Made by a program: the position numbers and the translations under genes. From the NCBI RefSeq assembly GCF_021443865.1, contig NZ_JABUTB010000004.1:1-32456 (forward strand): a DNA stretch of 32,456 nt, given 5' to 3'. Positions 32,279-32,456 of the stretch are shown piece after piece. The stretch's first letter is position 1. Every line of letters starts with the position of its first letter. Origin of the DNA: Clostridium sp. GTDB taxonomy: Bacteria > Bacillota > Clostridia > Clostridiales > Clostridiaceae. The notes beneath the pieces are model-generated. The model did not search any database. It saw only the letters and a program-made list of their open reading frames with translations, and was not told where the DNA came from.

Positions 32279-32308
32279 AGTATATATCCATTTGGATTGA
32301 TAAATCAA
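32279..32308 (-). promoter_or_regulatory. candidate promoter of the ABC-prenyltransferase operon
   Basis: On the minus strand TTGATT (32303-32308), an 18-base spacer and TATACT (32279-32284). A second TATAAT (32252-32257) lies closer to the gene but without a -35; it would give an almost leaderless message. Confidence 0.4.
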
Positions 32309-32334
32309 TAACAAAGTGAGATTTTGCTGCTCAA

Positions 32335-32456
32335 AATAATGAAAAAATTAAATTCGATTTTGCTTTAGCAAAGAAAAGCTTCATTCTTTCATTATTACTA
32401 AATTCCGACCTTGGAGGAATTTACACCTTAATTATGCATTGTGCATTACGCATTAT
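32335..32456. repeat. intergenic repeat region, copy C, at the window end
   Basis: Inverted arms AATAATGAAA (32335-32344) and TTTCATTATT (32387-32396) enclose a TTTGC/GCAAA hairpin. Then come TGGAGGAATTT (shared with 1658-1668) and short direct units of the type TTATGCATTGTGCATTACGCATTAT. It resembles dispersed clostridial intergenic repeats. It continues past the window edge. No gene is seen between 32241 and 32456. Confidence 0.5.

Noticed and set aside
1..32456. CRISPR arrays, tRNA, rRNA, prophage genes
   Set aside because: No regularly spaced direct repeats, no tRNA cloverleaf or rRNA-like GC-rich blocks, and no phage structural genes were seen on reading both strands.

Overview
The window is about 28% G+C, has strong AGGAGG-type ribosome binding sites, and carries a spore germinant receptor. 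It comes from a low-GC, spore-forming Firmicute, most likely Clostridium sensu stricto. The gerK layout, with gerKA-gerKC on the minus strand divergent from a lone gerKB, is the arrangement known from C. perfringens and its close relatives. I cannot name the species from sequence alone.

Layout. (1) 1-1436: 3' end of a DUF2225 gene coupled to a soluble methyl-accepting protein. (2) 1719-6375, minus strand: a sulfur/thiol redox block with a four-domain CoA-disulfide reductase-rhodanese-TusA-DsrE fusion, a cysteine-bearing ArsR-family repressor, a Crp/Fnr-family regulator, a CPWC glutaredoxin-like protein and a DUF454 membrane protein. (3) 6643-7903: an IS1595-like element with 21-bp inverted ends whose intact transposase frame seems to lack the catalytic acidic residues. 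(4) 8013-10182: feoAB ferrous iron import behind a near-consensus promoter overlapped by a Fur-box-like site. (5) 10269-13605, minus strand: a small membrane protein, then metallophosphoesterase, FlhB-C-like and FliK-like genes. (6) 13765-18223, plus strand: two tandem paralogous lipoproteins and an OmpR/HAMP-kinase two-component pair. (7) 18392-21535, minus strand: tyrS, a small P-loop protein and a GAF-GGDEF diguanylate cyclase. (8) 21669-25622: the gerK locus, with three inverted repeats in the divergent gap. (9) 25836-26261: two very small genes, a zinc-ribbon protein and a 48-residue membrane peptide. (10) 26289-32240, minus strand: a tightly coupled operon encoding a carbohydrate-type ABC importer (ATPase, binding lipoprotein, two permeases) and a UbiA-type prenyltransferase. 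A compact structured spacer and an NMT1/THI5-like binding protein without signal peptide follow.

How the parts may work together. The redox block looks like persulfide/polysulfide handling with its own sensors. A Crp/Fnr-type palindrome sits about 41 bases upstream of the inferred glutaredoxin start site. The least explained unit is the ABC importer-prenyltransferase-NMT1 operon: a solute importer translationally coupled to a lipid prenyltransferase, with an RNA-like element before its last gene. No rRNA, tRNA, CRISPR array or prophage was seen. Several intergenic gaps carry a dispersed purine-rich repeat family.
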